Source of the DNA: [Phialemoniopsis] sp. UDSM-2020
Taxonomy: Eukaryota; Ascomycota; Sordariomycetes; Thyridiales; Thyridiaceae
Assembly (NCBI GenBank): GCA_018873225.1
Contig: JAEILZ010000009.1
Location: forward strand, 108,501-172,500
Direction: 5' to 3'
DNA length: 64,000 nt
The position numbers were made by a program, and so were the translations under genes. The notes under the pieces are model-generated. The model worked only from the letters and a program-made list of their open reading frames with translations, was not told where the DNA came from and searched no databases. Shown one piece after another: positions 11,004-23,283 of the stretch (within the stretch, counting starts at the first letter, position 1; each line of letters begins with the position of its first letter).

Positions 11004-14000
11004 TCAAGTCCCACCTACACCAACAGAGCCCTGCCTAGTCCATCCACGGGAGTCCCTCCACTCTCGCCTCTGGCCTCCGTCAGGTTGCCCTGCCGATGGT
11101 TGGCCCGACATCTCATAGTCTTGCTGGTATGGCGAGTGCTGGCCCTCATCAGGGTTCCTCCATCTAGGAGGCGGAGTACCTGGGCCAGCTGTTGCATATG
11201 GCAATGGTGGCTCTTGCACCGTCCTAACGGTGCGCTCGTCTTGCCAGACTGACGGGTCCGTTTCCACTCTCCTAGCGTGGGGCCGATTTGCCTGATCGTG
11301 TCGGTTGACGATCTCGGCTACATCGCCGTAAGACCTGCCGCCGTTCATGGATCGGTCGCCGAAGCGCTTGAGGATCTCCTTGGTCGTGATCTCCCCGTTG
11401 TTACTGAAGAGCGTCGGGTCGTTCAAAACATCAACAAGGTCGTCGGGTACCTGGAACACGTGTAAGTCACCATGCATATGCTTTCAGAGACATAAAGCAC
11501 TTACCAAGCACATCTCCTCAATAGAAGTTATCAGAGTCTCAACGGCAACGATGGCAAACATGGGGTCGGAGTCTAGTGCGACGTTCTTCGTCGGCTGGTA
11601 GAGAATGTTGGGCGCAATGACAGTGGCCAGGTTCTTGATGTCCATCTTGGAGCCGGCTTCGTCGTCGACCTGGTGGAAAGAGCCAGCCCATTTGAGGAAA
11701 CAGAAAAGGATCTCGAGGCAGTCGCGATGGCTCTTGGGCAAGAGACAGCAAGTGAGGTGCAGGATCTGCCGCCTCTTCTCGTCTTCCTGGATCTTTGCAG
11801 CCGCTATCCACAGCCGGTAAAGCTTGTGCGTCATCAAGGGATCTGGCAGGTCGCGGAGGTAGCGTTTTAGTAATGCTGCGACTTGCACAACGTTCTGGGT
11901 TCCCAGGTTGACGTTCTCCATGCCCTCCCTGTCGATCTTCTCGCAAAGCTCCGTCAACTTCTTGATGTTGCCGTTCTTGCGGAACACACCTTCGACGGAC
12001 AAGTCCATGCCGCGCATCGTCGCAACGATGTCATCGATGATGGCAGGGATGCGGAGAGTACCCGGCCCGACGCCGTCCGTAGAGTCGGCGCCATCCCGCT
12101 CAATGATGATCTCCAAGGGAACACCAAAGATGCCCTTCTTCTTGGTGCTCTTCTTGCCATCGTTCTTGAAGGCTTTGCCGAACTTGTTCCAGAAGGTAAC
12201 GGGCTTGCGCGACTCGATGAAGCTCAGCAGCTCTTCTAGTGAGAACTCTGCTTCGATATTTGGTTGCATGGTCAGGACGGAGAGATGACGAACGATGAAG
12301 TACTCCAAGCCGGACAGCTCAGAAAAGTACTTGCGGCCGCCTCTCTGGGGCGAAGGCTCGCCCACCATGCGCGGGTCCATATCCCTCGAGGCATACGCCT
12401 TATCTGCAGTCGGGCCCACGTAAGGCTCGGTTGCAGGCGAACGGAAGAGCTCTTGCCGCGCTGCTGGTCGTTTTTCTCGAGCTTGCTCTGCCGCGACAAT
12501 CCGGGGGATATCGTCCAGGGTCAAGGCATTTTCGTTACCAAACATCATATCCGTGGTCCCCTCATCGTTCGGTCCACGATCCTCGACAATCTGCATGTCG
12601 GGTCTGTTCAACCCAGTACCCTCAGCACCAGCGGAACCGGGCCGTGCAGTCGATCCTTCGGGTCTATCCATGATTTGTGATGCCCGAGCTTTCCTAAAGC
12701 TAGAAGACAAGTGCTTGTCCAAGCGCGTACTCCGCAGCCGCCGCACATCGTTCAGTGTACTCTCATAGGATGATTCACGATGGTGGTCCTTTTCCCCGGC
12801 GTAGGACTTGGATCGAGCGTCGGCTGTGAGGTGCGGTGCATCTCCCAAACTTCGTTGACCGTCCATGGCATCATTAATATTAAAATTGGGGTCGTCTGAC
12901 GCAAGGGGCAGCATGCCGCTGTTGCGCAGGATCTCGAGCAGTCTCGCCAATGCCACTCGTAGCAGGAAGACATACTGCTGAAGTTTCGTGATGCGCTCGA
13001 ATGGAGGGGCGTTCTCGGCACTATACGCCTGGCAGCTGTTGCAGAAGACCTTGAAATCATACATGTTCAGGCGAGCATCCTGAACATTGTCTCTCAGGTC
13101 CTTGCCGCAGCGAGCGCATCCCAAACAATTCAGGTGCCATCTCCTATCCCCGCTCTTGGCACAGGCATCCTCGATGGGCTTGCGGCAGAGCGTACATTGA
13201 TCCGAGTCGTTCGCTGAAAGTCGAGCCATACCACTCGGAAACTGACCATTATCGTTCTTCAGGGCTTCGAGGTCACCGAGGCTATCGAGGAACTGGTAGA
13301 GCCCGTCGGAGGTATTGCGCTCCTTCTCGATTCGCAACGCGCCCTGCAGGCAGATTCGAATGAGGAGTTTGAGATAATGGGCGAGTCCGGTGACGAGGGA
13401 GAGCAGCTCTTGAGTGACACCAAGTTTACGAGAGCCGTTGTCCTGTGTCTTAGACAGGAGCGAGAAGAATGCCACGATCTTCTTGCAAAGAAGCTTCGCT
13501 TCACGGCTGTATGAAAGGCCTGTTGAACTATGTTAGTATACGTGTGCCGCGCGCTGGGAAATTGAAGATAGCCTTCATACCTTTCATCTCCAACCGAGCC
13601 ATCGTGGCATCCAGTCTGTCTGCGCTGCGGAAGAGGATGTCGACATGCCAAATGAACCTCTGTGCAACCATCACCCCATCAATGTACGACCCATTGCTCA
13701 CATGTAGGAGCATGTCTGAGATGCAGGCTGCGGAGGACTCCTCAAACGTAGAAAGCACACTCCATATCCGGTACACCTTTTCTTCCATCCTCTCCTCTTC
13801 CAAACGCACATTGTCCCGCCCCTTCTCGTCGTCTTGCTCGAGTGATTGCTTTGGCGTTTCGTTTGGCTGGGTCAACCGAACATTCCAGAACTTATGTATC
13901 ATGTAGCACTCGGGGTGCCAATGCTGGTTCTGGCCGTTGCGGAAGATCTCAACAAACTGTTTCAAGATCGACGTCTGGCAACCGTTACAGCGCTGCGCGA

Positions 14001-14724
14001 ACTGGGTGGAGTAGTGATAGTGGCAGTAGACGTTGCCGTCGTGTTCGTAGTAGCTGTCTTGAGCTCCGAAGACGGTAGGGCAGAGTGAGCAGGTGAAGTG
14101 GTCGACGTGATATTTGCGCTCGAGTGCTGTGATGTAAGACCCTCGCAAAGCCCCGCCACATTGGTAGCAGAGAAGTCCAAGCCGACGGAAATAATCAGTC
14201 TCGCAGAGGGGATATTGACCCTCTCCGTTCTCGTCGTCCGCGGGGAAGAACTTGGATGCTACGATTTGACCACAGTCCTAAAAATGCAGAACGCAGGTTA
14301 GCGCGGGCTGTGCAGTCAAGTTGCTACGCGGGCAGGGCAACATCTATCTAGATCTCAAGTTACTCACCCGGCATCGAAAGCAGTCCAAGTGGAAAGTGCC
14401 GTCGAGGGCGCGCACGAACTGCCCCGTCAGAGGTTCGCCACACTTCTTGCAGATTCGCAGCTGTCCACTAGCCGTCCGCGGTGCTCTCTGGCGCGATCGG
14501 TTCCGTTCCTCACTCCGTCTCAGCTCGGTTTCGCGGTCTCGGCCATCCATACTCAAAGCTGGCGACGCTGGCGGGCGATTGCCAGGCATGTGGCCGTATC
14601 CTCCACCGTTGTGCCATGGGCTCCTATTGCCCAGGTCTCGGTCCATCTGAGGGTTCAGGTCCTCCCCAGAGGGGCGCCCGTGGACGGGGTCTCCAAAGGG
14701 AGCACCATCGTAGCCGGGCCCCAT
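11004..14724 (-). CDS. LRG1: LIM-domain Rho GTPase-activating protein (Lrg1-like)
   Basis: Four exons (14724-14368, 14277-13581, 13519-11505, 11450-11004) encode 1171 aa. The order is LIM1 from Cys92 (split by intron 1), LIM2 directly after, LIM3 at about 460-515, then a RhoGAP domain from about 816 (FGVPLEII) with the arginine finger in EGVFRKNGN (about Arg865). This is the Lrg1 arrangement. Lrg1 proteins act as GAPs for Rho1 and control cell-wall glucan synthesis, polar tip growth and septation. The N-terminus and the tail of about 150 residues are Pro/Arg-rich and disordered. The ATG at 14724 has an in-frame TAG 15 nt upstream, which supports this start unless a further 5' exon exists. Intron 2 is phase 1; introns 1 and 3 are phase 0. 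Splice sites were chosen because they restore the LIM and GAP frames. Confidence 0.92.
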
Positions 14725-16504
14725 CGCGGCGACCTGCTATCGAACTCCAGTGAGGACAGGGTGGACCGTGAGAGGGCAGGCTTGAGGGGTGGTGGTCTGC
14801 TGTCAGTTCCACAGCGGCATGGAATGCTGTCGATCTCGATTGGGTCGAGCGCGAACTCGAAGCTCCTTGAGGCCTGCTGTGCACATAAAATCGAGGGCCA
14901 GGGGTGCTCGGCAATCGACAGAAGACGAGAGCGTAATTTTCGAGAGGGGAGCTGGTGGTGTTGAAGATGCGGAGAGCGGTCGAGTGGATTCGCGTGACCG
15001 CCAAAGTCGTTAATCGTGGGCGGTTGATTGAGGCTTGGGCTGAGAAATGGCCGTATCAGGTTTAGCAAGAGGAGCGGGGACGCGGTGGGTGGTGGTGGTG
15101 GTAGGAATAGGTCGTAGTAGTGTATTGGCGCCGGAGCTGGTCAACCGTGCTTGTGCGAGGAGAGAGGGGACTTTGGACCACAGCGAGCGGTAAATAAAAC
15201 AAGTAAAAACGATCGTGGGGTGGCGTGTGTCTCGTTTTGAGTCGTCTATCTGCTCGTGTTGAAAGGGGAGGTGAAAGAGACCGTGGGCGAGAGAAAAAGA
15301 GACAAGACACGACGGTCGAGGTAAGGTACGGTACGGTAAGGTAGGTAGATATTTGGTATGCAGGCTTGGTATTAGGGAGTGCGAGGTGTGTCAAAGGGAA
15401 AAGGGTTGGTCAGACAGCAACGATCGACGAGTTCCCCGCCGCGGCGGAGTGCAATTTCCAACGTGTTGTGGGTGCCCTCGCTGCTGTTTCTTAGTCCTAA
15501 AGAACCTACGAATATAGGTAGCTTTTAAGGAGCACAAGTAATCAATGCGATATAATTGAATAATGGCTTCGGTGACACGGTTGTCTGCAGGGTCAAGGGA
15601 TACCTCAAGTACTATAATCACGAGGTCGAACCGAGTCCAAAATCAAGGCCCAAGCTCTAAACAGGTCGGCAATGCAGAAAGCACACACGCCAGATGCACC
15701 AAGAAACGCGTTGGCGGGCGGGAATGGATGATTTGAGTTGTTTGAACGGCACACAAGAGGGAGACTTGGGGGCCGTGAAACCGCCATTCAGCATCGGGAA
15801 CCAGCCATCTTGCTGGCGACGCCCAGTTTATCAATTCTCATGGTTCCCGTCTGTCGATCAATACTTAAATCTCGACTCTCCCATCTGGTATCGATTTCTT
15901 TGACAGTTTGGTCGGTTCTGTTACCCAGATCCCACCCATGATCCTTTCCCCTGCCCATCTCCGTACGGACTACGGAGTGTGTCTTGGAGAATGTGCCTTG
16001 GCCCGTTGGAATTGGCTTGGATTTGGGCTCTCAAGCTGCGACTCGATGGAAATTTGGGGGGCAGAAAGCTGTCACACTAGTCTGCTTTCGTTTTAGTGGT
16101 CTCAAGGGGATGGTGATGCTGGGACCGGTGCTGCATCAGTGATGTGGTGGTCTTGGCAGGTCCTCCAAACTCCCAACCATGCATGGATGGATTGAAACAA
16201 AGGCTCCAGTCTGAGGGGATAACCAATGTTGAGAGGATTAACCCACTAACTTAATCCTGACAGACCAATACTTCGTACATTATCTTATACGACATCCAAA
16301 CGTTTCACTCGTCAAAACAGCAGCCTTTAACATTAAAAACAAAGGCTCAGATCCTTAAATGGTCACGGGCTAGTTCTAGTTCAAACATCAAGGTCACTTG
16401 CATTAGGTATGCGGAAGAAACCTGGTTCTTATCACGAAGGGGGGACAAAGACATTAGACAATCCATTTTGTTCCCGCGCTTCCCAACTATCGATCAAATC
16501 CAAA
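14725..16504. promoter_or_regulatory. LRG1 leader and promoter; intergenic
   Basis: This is 1.78 kb upstream of LRG1 and downstream of the NRPS-like gene. A 137-codon minus-strand frame (15068-14655) overlaps the LRG1 start in another phase and may be a uORF or leader. Near 15319-15350 there are GGTA/GGTAC repeats on the + strand. Nothing else is recognised. Confidence 0.45.
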
Positions 16505-19500
16505 CTAGAACCCCCATTGCCGGCACCAATTCTTCATCAGCTCCGGCGTGATAGCCTGCAGCCCCCTCGCCGTCTCGCTGTGCCTCTTGGTCCTCTCCAT
16601 ATCTAACAAGACCTGCCTGACCCCGTCCGTGCTAGCCTGCCGCTGGCCCTCGTACATATCCAACAACTTAACCCCGGGGTTCTTGTTGGCGTCCTTTGTC
16701 CCCGCCGCGCTCTCCCTCAGCATGCCCACCCACTCGTCGAACGAGACGAGCCTGGCGATGCGCGCGCCGTACGCCTCCCGCGCGGCGTCGGCGAGCCGGT
16801 CCCACGTCGTCAGCGACGGGTTGCCGCAGTGGAAGTAGCCGCTGATCGACTCGGTGCTAGCTTGTAGCGTGACGTCCAGCACCAGGCCGGCCGTGTCCTC
16901 GATCGGCACCCAGTCTACCGTGGACAGGCGGCCCAGGTCGCGCGGCAGGACGCCCAGGTACAGCGACGAGGCGACGATGGTCGGTAGCCACTCCTGCCGG
17001 TTCCACACGCCTGCCGCAGCCCTGGGTCCTGCGATCTGGCCCACGCGGATACTGGCTGTCGGGACGCCAGAGACCCTCGCTGCCTCGTCTAGGATCAAGC
17101 TCGACACATGCTTGGACTGGCCGTAGCCCATAGCCGCCAGTGTGCACTCTGGGACCTGCGCCTCCGGGACGAGGCCGTCCTTGACGTGCGTCCACGCGTC
17201 GACGGTGCTGATACTCGATATGAAGACCACAGGCACACGCCGGGGCGCCTTAGCACTGAGGTCGACGAGGTGCCGGACGCCCCGCACGTGCGGCTCGAAA
17301 GAGGACAGCGAGATGTTGAAGTTGACAGGCCAGGCGTTGTGAATAATGCGGTCGACACCGTCCACAACCTGTGCGTAGACATGCTCCTCGAGTCCCAAGC
17401 CGGGCAGTGACAGGTCCGCGCGGAAGAACTCGCACTTGGCAAAGTCGGTGGTGAGCCCCCTCTCGGAGCACGCAGCCTCCTGGCGCTCGCGGGCGTCGAC
17501 GGACCGGTTGAGGCAAATGATCTTGCTGACGCTCGGGTTCGCGACGAGCGAGTGCAGGAGATGGGAGCCCAGGGCGCCGGTGCTGCCGGTAAGCAGGACT
17601 GTCTGGCCCTCGCTTCGGGGCTCGGGCTTGGATCGCGTCGTTTCGGCCGGCGGGAGGTTTTGGGTATACTTCTCCACCATGGCCTTCATCTCATGCTCCT
17701 GCTCTGCCGCGTCCCCGTCGGCATTTGGCTCCGTTGACTGGACAAGCTTGAAGAGGTAGGCCGCCAGACGGCCGTAGTTGGGATTGGAGTAGACCACGCG
17801 AGGGGGTAGGAAGCCCTCCAGGTCGGCGCCTGCAGCTTTCAGGCCTGCAGAGAGCAAGCGGCACGCCGTGATGACCTGCAGGGAGTCCATGCCGGCCGTG
17901 AAGAAGTCTGTGTCGGGACCGATCTTAGGGAGCTCGAGTCGCGTAGTAAACAGATCTTCCATGGACTTCATCAGGGATGCTTCAGAGCTAATGTCGACTT
18001 CCGGTGCATCTCCCTCTTGTCTGTGTGCGACACTGTCGTAGAGCTGGCTTATCTCCTCCTCGTACAGCGCAACTGCCATGGGACGCTGGATGGTGCCCTT
18101 GCCAGCACGGGGGAACGGCTTGTCTGGGTGAGAAAGCATAATCATTTCTTGCTGGATGCGGCCATGAGCAACTGTGTCCCGATTGGCTTCTTGGACGAGT
18201 GGCCAAACGCTTTGTATCAAGGCCTGCATTTCTGCTTCATCCTGAGGTGGGTTGATAGGCTCGAGGATCAGCGCCGGCTCCAGGCGATTTGTCCCGACCA
18301 CCAGTGTCCCCTTGATTTGAGGGTGGGAGAGGATGGTCGCCTCCATGGACGTCGGGTTAAGCTTCTCGCCGTTGGAGAAGACGATGATGCTGTCGGCTCG
18401 TCCATAGTAGATCCAATGATCTGGAAGGTCAGGGTGTGGCCGGTAGAGATCCTGAGTGTCGTACTCGTCCTTGTCTTCGAACGTCCAGAAGATGCCCTGT
18501 AGGCCGGGCTCTTTCTTCTGGCGCACGAAGATGTGCTTGTATATATCTTCGTCGCCGTCCAGCTTTCGGAACTCGTTGCCGCCAAAGGAGTTTTCGAAGA
18601 TGAAGTATTGCCATAGGGCAGAATTCGGCTGGAAGTAGAAAGGGGAGGGCCCCGCCCTGGTGATGCATGTTAGTGAGATGACATGCAGAATTGGAGGTGC
18701 AAGCTGTTGCATACTCGGTGGAAGAGGTGAGATTGGCCAAAGTGACCCCGGCATCTACCAGACGTTTTCCGCCCTGAGGCGTTAACGAGCCTGTGTAGTC
18801 ACAGTCAGTGTCGGCATGATCAACCCGTTCCATGTCAATAACTTACCACCACCCCAAGCAACAAACTTGAGCGCTTTGAAGGTATCGAGATATTCCGGGG
18901 TCGAAGACATGTCGTCCACAATGGATGGAGGCAGGAAGGCAGCATCAACTCCCGAGTGCTTGATACACTGGTACATCAGATCCGGAGTAATGGGTCTCGA
19001 GCCGATGCCCAGTGAAACAGACTCGTAGAAGGTGCTGAAGTAGGTCGACACAAAGAGACCTGAGATGTGAAAGAATGGCACTGTGGTCCACGAATCAGTC
19101 TTGCGTCTATTGGTTGATCAGGCCGAATCACTCACTCGGCACCAACACCCTCTTTGCTCGTCTGGCCATTTCGGGGACCCATGGTAGAGTTCCGAACTTG
19201 AGAGGCAGGGTCCGCATGCCGTCCGCGACAGCCATGATTCCGTTTCTGAGAACGATAGGCTTCGGGAAACCGGAGCTGCCACTGCTGTGAAGGATCACCA
19301 GTGGTTCCCACTGCGCCTCTGCAAACTCCTTCTCATAAGGTACATGGGCTACCTCAACCGAGTCGTTCAACATCAGTTCTTTCTCCGATGGCAGGACGAG
19401 GCTCTTCATGGGCCGTTGTTGGATCCACGACTGGACGGCCGGTTCGAATTCGGCGGAGCAGGCGACAGCATGGCAGTCGGTCGCTTGGAAGAGGCGGAGC

Positions 19501-19917
19501 TGTCCTTCGACAGAATTACGAGGGGAAACGAAAAGTGCCTGAGAAGGGTAGATGTTGGTTCTCGCGTCCTTTGGTCTTGTTTAGAGTATTGCAGAGACTA
19601 TTTACCTTCCAGCCGGCTTTCACGGCACCAAACATGAATGCAAAGTATCTGGAGTCATTGAGACCGAGGTAGGCAATTGTCGGGAATTCCCCGGGCGCCC
19701 CCTCGCCTACAGCTTCGGTGATGAGGTGCTGGCATCGATCGATAGCCCTGGAAGCCTGCTGGTAGTTGATCTTCTGCCAACCATCAGCGGGCTCTGACGA
19801 ACGCGGGATCGAAAGCCATTCGCGCTCCGGTTCATTGCGGGCACGCTCCTCGATGATGCGGAGGGGCAGCCTTTGTCCGTATGGGGTAGTATCTTGTTCG
19901 ACGTGGCCGTTCATCAT
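16505..19917 (-). CDS. NRPS-like adenylation-thiolation-reductase enzyme
   Basis: Five exons (19917-19606, 19538-19136, 19080-18847, 18790-18715, 18656-16505) encode 1058 aa. The protein has an adenylation domain, one carrier domain and a thioester-reductase domain, with no condensation domain. The A domain shows the phosphate-binding loop HSSGSSGFPKP (about 188-198), YGRADSIIVFSNGEK (about 426-440) and a PRAGKGTIQRP segment with the usual catalytic Lys. The carrier site is GMDSLQ with the phosphopantetheine Ser at about 600. The reductase has TGSTGALGSH (about 698-707) for NADPH and an active-site YGQSK (Tyr853, Lys857). Known members activate a carboxylic acid, tether it and release an aldehyde or alcohol. 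The substrate cannot be read from sequence. It is flanked by housekeeping genes, so any pathway partners lie elsewhere. All four introns keep the frame. The first of two adjacent ATGs was taken as start. Confidence 0.92.
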
Positions 19918-21584
19918 GGTCTTTGCTCAAAGGCTAGATAGAAGCATTGAGGAACAATCGGGAGGGCGGTCTCATGGGACTGAGTTCGAGGCTACCCGGG
20001 CGTCATTGTTCTATTTAAATAAGAAGCAGATCTCTACGACCGGACCCCTCTCGGCCTAGCCGATTGACGCAGCCACGAGACATATTGACTTATTACCACG
20101 AGGAGGCGAGCTTTGAGATGCCACAGCGCGTCAGCTCTGTCCTTTTGGTGAAGAAGGGTCCTGGCTTGGAGTGGTGGTCAGAAATGTTGACGGATCTTTA
20201 TCTAGAGGTACCTCAACCCTAACAGCCAGGACCAATAGCTACCCCAGAGATTGTCAATCTTTACCTGAAGCGAGGGGGTTATGCCAGGGTACACAGAGGA
20301 CTTATAGTGATTGGCTCAATTACTTCCCGTGCCTCGATGTTCTGTGGCCCCTGTTACGGTGAAGAGTATCTCTGTTACCAATGCGTCAACTCTTCTGGCC
20401 GCTGTTTGCAGCTAGACAAGTTCAGCTATGCTGTTTCTAGTCCAGATTGGCATTTGTGGCTGTTTTGGGTGTCTGACAGGAAAGCTGGGGCTCCACTGCT
20501 GCGTCCGTCTCGGGAGTCTTGTAGGAGGAGAATATCGCCAAGAAGAGAAAAGCGGGTGGAGGCCTTCTCCGCAAACGCGCTACAAAAGGACAATGCCTCC
20601 TCAGGCCGAAACCCAGAGTTGCCCTTCGGCCACAGCTAGTACGAGCAAGCAAGTGGGTGTCCAAAAAAGTTGACAATCTTTGATCATTCTCTAGCCAGAC
20701 TACTGTGAGAGTGAATGATCCATTTACGCCCTCCCTAGTAAGGAGTTCCGGGGTGACCAGGAAACACTCAGATACACTTACATGGAAAACCAACCAACCA
20801 ATTTATCGCCTTAGCAAAGGTACTCAAACGGTGTGCTATGTCAAGTAAAGATACTGTAAGAGAAAGGAAGCTGTAGATCTAAATACGAGTTTATCCACGG
20901 TACATGTTGAGTGAGCATCCGGTCCGGACATCTAAGCGAGCCGTGTTCGGAAGAGCAAGGGTTGAGCGGCGCCGGAGGTGGGGGAGGGCCGGAGCTGACC
21001 AGACCCCGGACAGGGCGAAGCCGGACATCGACCCGGCCCTTGTTTGTCTTCATTCGTGCCTTGATCAGTACGTGCCCAAGCAGTAGACCACTAGCTTCGA
21101 AACACCTTGAGAATTACAGGTCTCGTTGCCAGCACGTGCGAGATCAAAGCATCGAGGATCTCGCCTTTGTGTCGCTTGCAATGGGGCCAATCACAAGCCC
21201 CTCCGCCCGCCCGCCTCAACGCCCACTTTCGATCACCGGGTCTACATAACGTCATCGATAGCGAAGCTCAACTGCTTGAGCTACCCAAACGAGTAAGTTT
21301 AGCAGCTTTTCTGAGAGCTCGAGGCCGGAGGAAATGCCCCTAAAACACGATATTTTCTTGGCTCTAGGCGTACGGCAGCTTTTCTAGATCGGAATTTAGA
21401 TCGATTGCATGATCATAGTTTAAACAGGGTCTACGTTCACTATGATTTCATCCCTGCTCACCTCTTCGTCGTGAATTGTTTCCCAATTGTTGACCCTGCG
21501 TTTTCATCAACCCCCTGCAGCGACTTCGATTCGACGATAAGCTACAGTAAGCACAGCTTTGTGTGTTCCAGATCCCTAGACGCA
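19918..21584. promoter_or_regulatory. divergent intergenic region, A-T-R enzyme / membrane protein
   Basis: This 1.67-kb stretch lies between two divergent genes. It includes an exact AGGTACCT palindrome at 20206-20213. The frame of the membrane-protein gene is open upstream to 21405, but this is more likely leader. No gene is recognised. Confidence 0.5.
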
Positions 21585-23283
21585 ATGAAGAAGTTCTTCG
21601 GAAGCCGTCAGGACGACAACGGCGGCGGCCCCGCCGGCTCGAACGCCGACAATGCCGACAACTACGACGACCAGCAACCGCCCCCGGATGAGCACACGCG
21701 CCTGCTACCGAACCGGCTCGACAGTGATGTGCCGCCGTACCTGAGCCCCGATGATCCGGCTGTGTCTCCGTACAATCTGTGGACGGTACGGCTCGCGAGA
21801 TACTTTACGATTCTCCTCTCAGCAGTCACATTCTTGTGGTGGATCTTGATTCTGGTGTCGCTCTTCGTTACACCACCCGGGCTGCACTCCAGAGGCTCGG
21901 GCTTCTACGCCTTTAGCTATGCCAGTGTAGCCATGACCACCCTGGTCGTGAGCCTCCTGTTCTTTGGAGCACCTTCTAAGCTGTCCCGGGTTCTCGCTGC
22001 TATCAGCGCCGGTCTCCTGCTCCTGAATATGATCATCATGCTTGCCGTGGAAAAGACAAGGCATGAAGAGGCCTGGGTTGGTATCGCCAGCGTAGTGTGT
22101 AAGTTGCATCTCCTTCCGTAATGGTGTCCTGGGCAATGTACTAACCCGTACTCTCCACAGGGGCACTTGTCATGTCCATCTGGACCATCATCGCCGACAG
22201 AATCGTGCAATGGGGCAAGAGGGAAGAGGAGGAGAGACTCACTGGCCGGCCAGAAACTCGGCGCACACTACTTGAGTGGAGCGAAGTGGCCGTGTCGAGT
22301 GTTGCTCTGTTCATCCTCTGTCTCGTCTCCATACTCCTCACTTGCACACTCATCATCCGGGCTCTCGATGCTGGCCTCGCACCCCCTGGACAGCTGTACT
22401 GGGTTGACGCCGACAAGTATCAGATCCATGTATACTGCCACGGAAATCGCACTAAAGGCGAGCCGACCGTGCTGTTTGAAGGAGGAGAAGATGCTGTCGA
22501 GCGCGGCCTGTGGAAGTTTGCCGACGATGCCGTCAACAACGGCTCCATCAGCAGATACTGCTTTGCTGACCGACCTGGTGTGGCCTGGGTGAGTTACCAC
22601 CAAATCAAAAGATCTTTATTCACGTTTACTGACTCTTTTATCAGAGTGATACTGCTCCTTCGCCGTTTTCAGCAGGCCAAGCCACCGAGGCATTGAGCGA
22701 AGCGCTCGCCCGTGCTGGCGAGGATGGTCCATGGGTCCTCGCGAGTGCTGGTATCGGCTCGCTATACTCCCGGATTTTCTCATCGCGGCATGGACAAGAG
22801 ATCAAGGGCATCCTCATGATCGATCCTCTCCATGAGGACCTACTGCATCGCGTCGGTAGACCCGGGCGTGGATTCCTCTTGTGGCTGCAGGGTATCATCT
22901 CGCCTCTTGGTCTTGACCGGATCCCTGGAGCCCTCTTTAAAGGTCGAGGCAAAGCAGACCGTGTCTGGGGAATGTCGGCATACCAGAACGGCAAGACGAT
23001 CTTTGCAAAGCTACAGGAGAGCCTCGTGGCGGAGTCGCTCACCAAGAGAGACGTGGTCGCCAGCCGGGCTATCCAGCTCCCGGATACCCCTGTGACGGTC
23101 ATCACCTCGGGCATTGAGATCCGGCGGGACAGCGAGTGGGAGAGCAAGCAGCGCGACCTCACTCACCTGACGAAGAACCTGGTGGATTGGGATATCGTGG
23201 CCAAGGCGCCGCATCAAGTCTGGCAGACCCTGGAGGGAAGAGAGATGATTGAGAGGCGACTCAAGAAGCTGCTCCGCGGTTAA
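21585..23283 (+). CDS. polytopic membrane protein with alpha/beta-hydrolase-like domain lacking the nucleophile
   Basis: Three exons (21585-22098, 22161-22588, 22645-23283) encode 526 aa. The N-terminus is disordered and Asn/Asp-rich. Hydrophobic segments follow at about 72-96, 107-128, 136-154 and 170-183, and again at about 213-237. From about 255 onward the protein resembles a soluble alpha/beta-hydrolase: PTVLFEGGEDA, ISRYCFADRPGVAW, a strand-turn-helix WVLASAGIGSLYSRIF, and MIDPLHED. In the nucleophile elbow, where hydrolases carry G-x-S-x-G, this protein reads SAGIG, so the serine position aligns with Gly (about 350). Similar fungal proteins have, as I recall, been annotated as mitochondrial integral membrane proteins; the location is not shown here. 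The start at 21585 (MKKFFGSR) is preferred over the open upstream extension to 21405. Confidence 0.83.
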
